From: Prevotellaceae bacterium UBA2718
Lineage (GTDB): Bacteria; Bacteroidota; Bacteroidia; Bacteroidales; Bacteroidaceae
Length of the DNA: 14,125 nucleotides
Assembly: GCA_002353975.1 (NCBI GenBank)
Contig: DEKQ01000149.1
Span: forward strand, 29,370 to 43,494
Reading direction: 5' to 3'
Both the position numbers and the translations under genes were made by a program. Of this stretch, positions 11,567 through 14,125 are shown one piece after another. The notes below the pieces were generated by a model that was given only the letters and a program-made list of their open reading frames with translations, was not told the DNA's origin and did not search any database. The first letter of the stretch is position 1. Each line of letters opens with the position of its first letter.

Positions 11567-13699
11567 ATGGCAACATACGACAACAAAATATCAACCCTGC
11601 GATACACCATCTTCGCGGTATTGCTGACGCTCGTGGCGGTGGCAGTACTGGCGAAGGGTTTCTACATAATGACCGTAGAGAGAAGCTACTGGAGTGCCGT
11701 GGACTCTCTGGTGAAGCGCGACAGCCTGCCCATGTACCCCGTGCGTGGAAGCATCTACGGCGACAACGGACAGCAGCTGGCCTGCAACCTGCCGGAGTAC
11801 CGCATCCACATGGACTTCGTGGCGCTGAAGGAGAGCAAGGCCGACACGCTGTGGCACGACTCCTTAGGCAACGACACCAAGACGCTGGACGAGCTGTGCG
11901 AGGGCCTGCACAGGATATTCCCCAACAAGACAGCGGCGGAATTCAAGGCTCACCTGAAAGAGGGATATGAGAAGAACAGCCGCTACTGGCCGGTGGTAAA
12001 GAGGCGCATAGACTTCAACACCTACAAGCGCGTAAAAGAGCTGCCCATCTTCCGCCTTCGCCCCGGCGTGGGAGGCTTCACGGCACAGGAATACATGATA
12101 CGCACGAGGCCCTACGGCTCACTCGCGTCATCGGTCATCGGGGACACCTACAAGGAGAAAGGAACGGCTTTCTCAGGACTGGAGCTGGCTTTTGACAGCA
12201 TACTGAAAGGCCGCGCCGGCTTCATGCACCGCCGTAAGGTGCTCGATGCCAGCGTGAACATAGTCGATTCCAACGCCGTGAACGGCATGGACATCGTGAC
12301 GACGATAGACGTAGGCATACAGGACCTGGCGGAGCGCTCGCTCATAAAGGAGCTGAAGAAAGACGGTGCATACACCGGCGTAGCCATCGTGATGGAGGTG
12401 GAGACGGGCGACATCAAGGCCATGGTGAACATGGACCTGGACCCTGAGACCGGCGAATACCGCGAAGGGCGCAACCACGCCATAGCCGACCTGCTGGAGC
12501 CAGGTTCTGTATTCAAGACCGCGAGCTTCCTCGTGGGACTCGACGACGGCGTCATAGACACCACGATGCACATAGACACCGGCTGCGGAATACGCGAGAT
12601 GTACGGCGCAAAGATGAAGGACCACAACTGGCACCGAGGCGGATATGGCGTCATCAGCGTGCCGAAGGCGCTGCAGGTCAGCTCAAACATCGGCGTCAGC
12701 GCACTGATAGACAAGTACTACCACAACCGTCCGGAGAAATTCGTGGAGGGTCTGAGGCGCGTGGGAATAGCCGAGAACCTCCACCTGAAGTTCAGGGAGT
12801 ACGAGCCACCACGCATCCGTATGCCTAAGAAGAACGAACGCGGACAGTGGCTGAACTGGAGCGCCACAGCCCTGCCGTGGATGAGTATTGGCTACGAGAC
12901 ACAGGTTCCGCCAATCTCCGTCGTAACATTCTACAACGCGATAGCCAACGACGGCAAGATGGTAAGGCCACGATTCGTGAAGCGCATAGAGAACGACGGC
13001 GAGGTAGTGGAGGAGTTTCCTGTCGTGGTGCTGAAGGAAAAGATATACAAAAACGAGAAGGCGCTGCACGAGATACAGGACATACTCTATCAGGTAGTGT
13101 CCATCGGACTGGGCAAACGCGCCGGTTCACCGAACTTCGGAGTGTCAGGCAAGACCGGCACGGCACAGAAGGCAGCCGGCGGCGGATATAAGAACGGCGT
13201 GGTAAACTACCTGCTCTCCTTCTGCGGATACTTCCCTTCAGGCAAAGACCCCGAGACCGGCGAGAGGATAAAGCCTAAGTACTCCTGCATCGTCTGCATA
13301 CACAAGGCCGGTCTGCCAGCCTCGGGCGGCGCCATGAGCGGACAGGTGTTCCACGACATAGCGGAGGGCATCATGGCCAAGAACATCAAGTATGACCTGG
13401 TATTGGCAAAGGATGACAAATACAGCACCGCGCCCGAGATAAAGTGGGGCAACAATGAGGCGTCACAATTCATACTCTCACACTTCAACCTGAAGAAAGG
13501 GGCGCAGCAGAAAAGGCCTACATACCCAAAGAACCAGATGCCTGACGTGACGGGAATGGGCGCACGCGATGCCGTCTATATCATTGAGAGCCGAGGAGGA
13601 AAGGTCGTAATCCAGGGCACCGGCAAGGTAAGACAACAGAGCAAACCCGCAGGCTCACCGATGCACCGCAACGAAAAGATAGTACTGAAACTGGCATAG
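11567..13699 (+). CDS. ftsI: Septal peptidoglycan transpeptidase FtsI (PBP3-type, class B) with C-terminal PASTA domain
   Basis: The 710-residue protein crosslinks septal peptidoglycan in the periplasm as part of the FtsWI complex. A membrane anchor lies at about 12-34, followed by the PBP dimerisation domain (PVRGSIYGDNGQQLA is its start). The transpeptidase domain has all three active-site motifs: SVFK with the acylated serine S314 and K317, SSN at 372-374, and KTG at 529-531 (VSGKTGTAQK). Residues about 657-709 (MPDVTGMGARDAV onward) form one PASTA domain, which E. coli FtsI lacks but which is frequent in Bacteroidota. The length is consistent with that extra domain. The start lies one base after the FtsL-like stop, and murE begins 49 bases downstream across a heptamer repeat tract. 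Confidence 0.95.
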   Translation: MATYDNKISTLRYTIFAVLLTLVAVAVLAKGFYIMTVERSYWSAVDSLVKRDSLPMYPVRGSIYGDNGQQLACNLPEYRIHMDFVALKESKADTLWHDSLGNDTKTLDELCEGLHRIFPNKTAAEFKAHLKEGYEKNSRYWPVVKRRIDFNTYKRVKELPIFRLRPGVGGFTAQEYMIRTRPYGSLASSVIGDTYKEKGTAFSGLELAFDSILKGRAGFMHRRKVLDASVNIVDSNAVNGMDIVTTIDVGIQDLAERSLIKELKKDGAYTGVAIVMEVETGDIKAMVNMDLDPETGEYREGRNHAIADLLEPGSVFKTASFLVGLDDGVIDTTMHIDTGCGIREMYGAKMKDHNWHRGGYGVISVPKALQVSSNIGVSALIDKYYHNRPEKFVEGLRRVGIAENLHLKFREYEPPRIRMPKKNERGQWLNWSATALPWMSIGYETQVPPISVVTFYNAIANDGKMVRPRFVKRIENDGEVVEEFPVVVLKEKIYKNEKALHEIQDILYQVVSIGLGKRAGSPNFGVSGKTGTAQKAAGGGYKNGVVNYLLSFCGYFPSGKDPETGERIKPKYSCIVCIHKAGLPASGGAMSGQVFHDIAEGIMAKNIKYDLVLAKDDKYSTAPEIKWGNNEASQFILSHFNLKKGAQQKRPTYPKNQMPDVTGMGARDAVYIIESRGGKVVIQGTGKVRQQSKPAGSPMHRNEKIVLKLA

Positions 13700-13701
13700 G
13701 A

Positions 13702-13736
13702 TGTACCATTTACCATGTACAATGTACAATTTAGCA
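13702..13736. repeat. Five-unit heptamer tract between ftsI and murE
   Basis: Five contiguous 7-base units read TGTACCA, TTTACCA, TGTACAA, TGTACAA and TTTAGCA. They fill most of the 49-base gap between ftsI and murE, inside what should be a continuous operon. TTGTACAT-type inverted pairings are possible (TGTACA is a palindrome). Confidence 0.75.
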
Positions 13737-13748
13737 TAACAGAAAGAC

Positions 13749-14125
13749 ATGAAACTGACTGAGATTGTTGAACAACTGAAGCCCATCAAAATTGTCGGCA
13801 ACGCCGACATTGACATCAAGGGAATTAACATCGACTCGAGAAAGATTGAGTCGGGCCACCTTTTTGTTGCCATGCGCGGCACGCAGGTGGACGGTCATGA
13901 GTTCATTCCGAAAGCTATTGAACAGGGAGCGGCAGCCATATTATGCGAAGAGATACCTGCGGCATCAGCTGGCAGCAATGTCACATTCGTGGTGACAGAG
14001 AGCACCGAAGACGCGGTGGGCATTGCCGCAACGACATTCTATGGCAACCCGACGGAGAAGCTGAAGCTTGTCGGCGTAACCGGAACCAACGGCAAGACAA
14101 CAATCGCCACCTTATTATATAATAT
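13749..14125 (+). CDS. murE: UDP-N-acetylmuramoyl-tripeptide synthetase MurE, 5' part, cut by the window end
   Basis: The first 125 codons of a Mur ligase are present; the frame runs off the window without a stop. MurE adds the third amino acid (in Bacteroidota usually meso-diaminopimelate) to UDP-MurNAc-L-Ala-D-Glu in the cytoplasm. Visible are the UDP-binding N-terminal domain with DSRKIESGHLFVAMRG (29-44), the DGHEFI segment that follows it, and the ATP-binding P-loop GVTGTNGKTT (109-118), which begins the central domain. Its position after ftsI is the standard dcw order. MurF would be the main alternative, but the DSR and GVTGTNGKTT motifs and the context favour MurE. The amino acid added cannot be judged because the C-terminal domain is missing. 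The ATG at 13749 follows the heptamer tract. Confidence 0.92.
   Translation, partial: MKLTEIVEQLKPIKIVGNADIDIKGINIDSRKIESGHLFVAMRGTQVDGHEFIPKAIEQGAAAILCEEIPAASAGSNVTFVVTESTEDAVGIAATTFYGNPTEKLKLVGVTGTNGKTTIATLLYN

Overview
The window looks like a chromosomal segment of a Bacteroidota (Bacteroidales) genome, most likely Prevotella-like. The main sign is the promoter type: five places carry the Bacteroidota -7 element TAnnTTTG, four of them with a TTG or TTTG about 19-20 bases upstream, just ahead of a gene. Start codons follow A-rich leaders rather than strong Shine-Dalgarno sequences. The proteins fit the same group: a GlsB-like acyltransferase, a GyrB of about 650 residues, a DUF3109 protein, and an FtsI with a C-terminal PASTA domain. 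Most of the DNA is housekeeping.

Layout. (1) 79-1086 (+) is a GNAT/hemolysin-type N-acyltransferase related to GlsB of glycine-lipid synthesis. It converges on recO (1827-1102, -). (2) The gap upstream of recO also holds a perfect + promoter that should drive a tRNA-Glu(TTC) gene and then rpsT (ribosomal protein S20), separated by a structured 146-base leader and closed by an intrinsic terminator. (3) gyrB has its own promoter. A 14-bp hairpin follows it, then an AraC-family regulator and a cysteine-rich DUF3109 protein that form a likely two-gene operon. (4) On the - strand gpmI and ung form a likely operon. The 3' end of ung overlaps the DUF3109 gene tail to tail by 20 bases. (5) About 1.1 kb between gpmI and mraZ is accessory: a GC-rich nested hairpin, heptameric repeats, a ParE/RelE-type toxin-antitoxin pair with its own promoter, and a triple 11-bp repeat. 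(6) From 9453 to the window end lies the start of the division and cell-wall (dcw) cluster: mraZ, rsmH, an FtsL-like gene, ftsI with PASTA, and the beginning of murE. Genes from mraZ to ftsI are spaced by 12 bases or less or overlap, so they are probably one operon.

How the genes work together. The dcw genes supply septal peptidoglycan synthesis (FtsI, FtsL, MurE) together with 16S rRNA methylation by RsmH and regulation by MraZ. Three TGGNG units at an exact 10-bp period sit where the -35/-33 region of the mraZ promoter should be, and look like the MraZ autoregulatory operator. tRNA-Glu, S20 and RsmH belong to translation; GyrB, RecO and Ung to DNA topology and repair; GpmI to glycolysis.

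I see no convincing undescribed multi-gene system. The most unusual signals are smaller: two in-frame insertions in RsmH, each built on an 8-bp-stem/4-base-loop hairpin; a structured leader between tRNA-Glu and rpsT with mutually exclusive pairings; heptamer-phased repeat tracts in two separate intergenic gaps; and the nested GC-rich hairpin upstream of gpmI.
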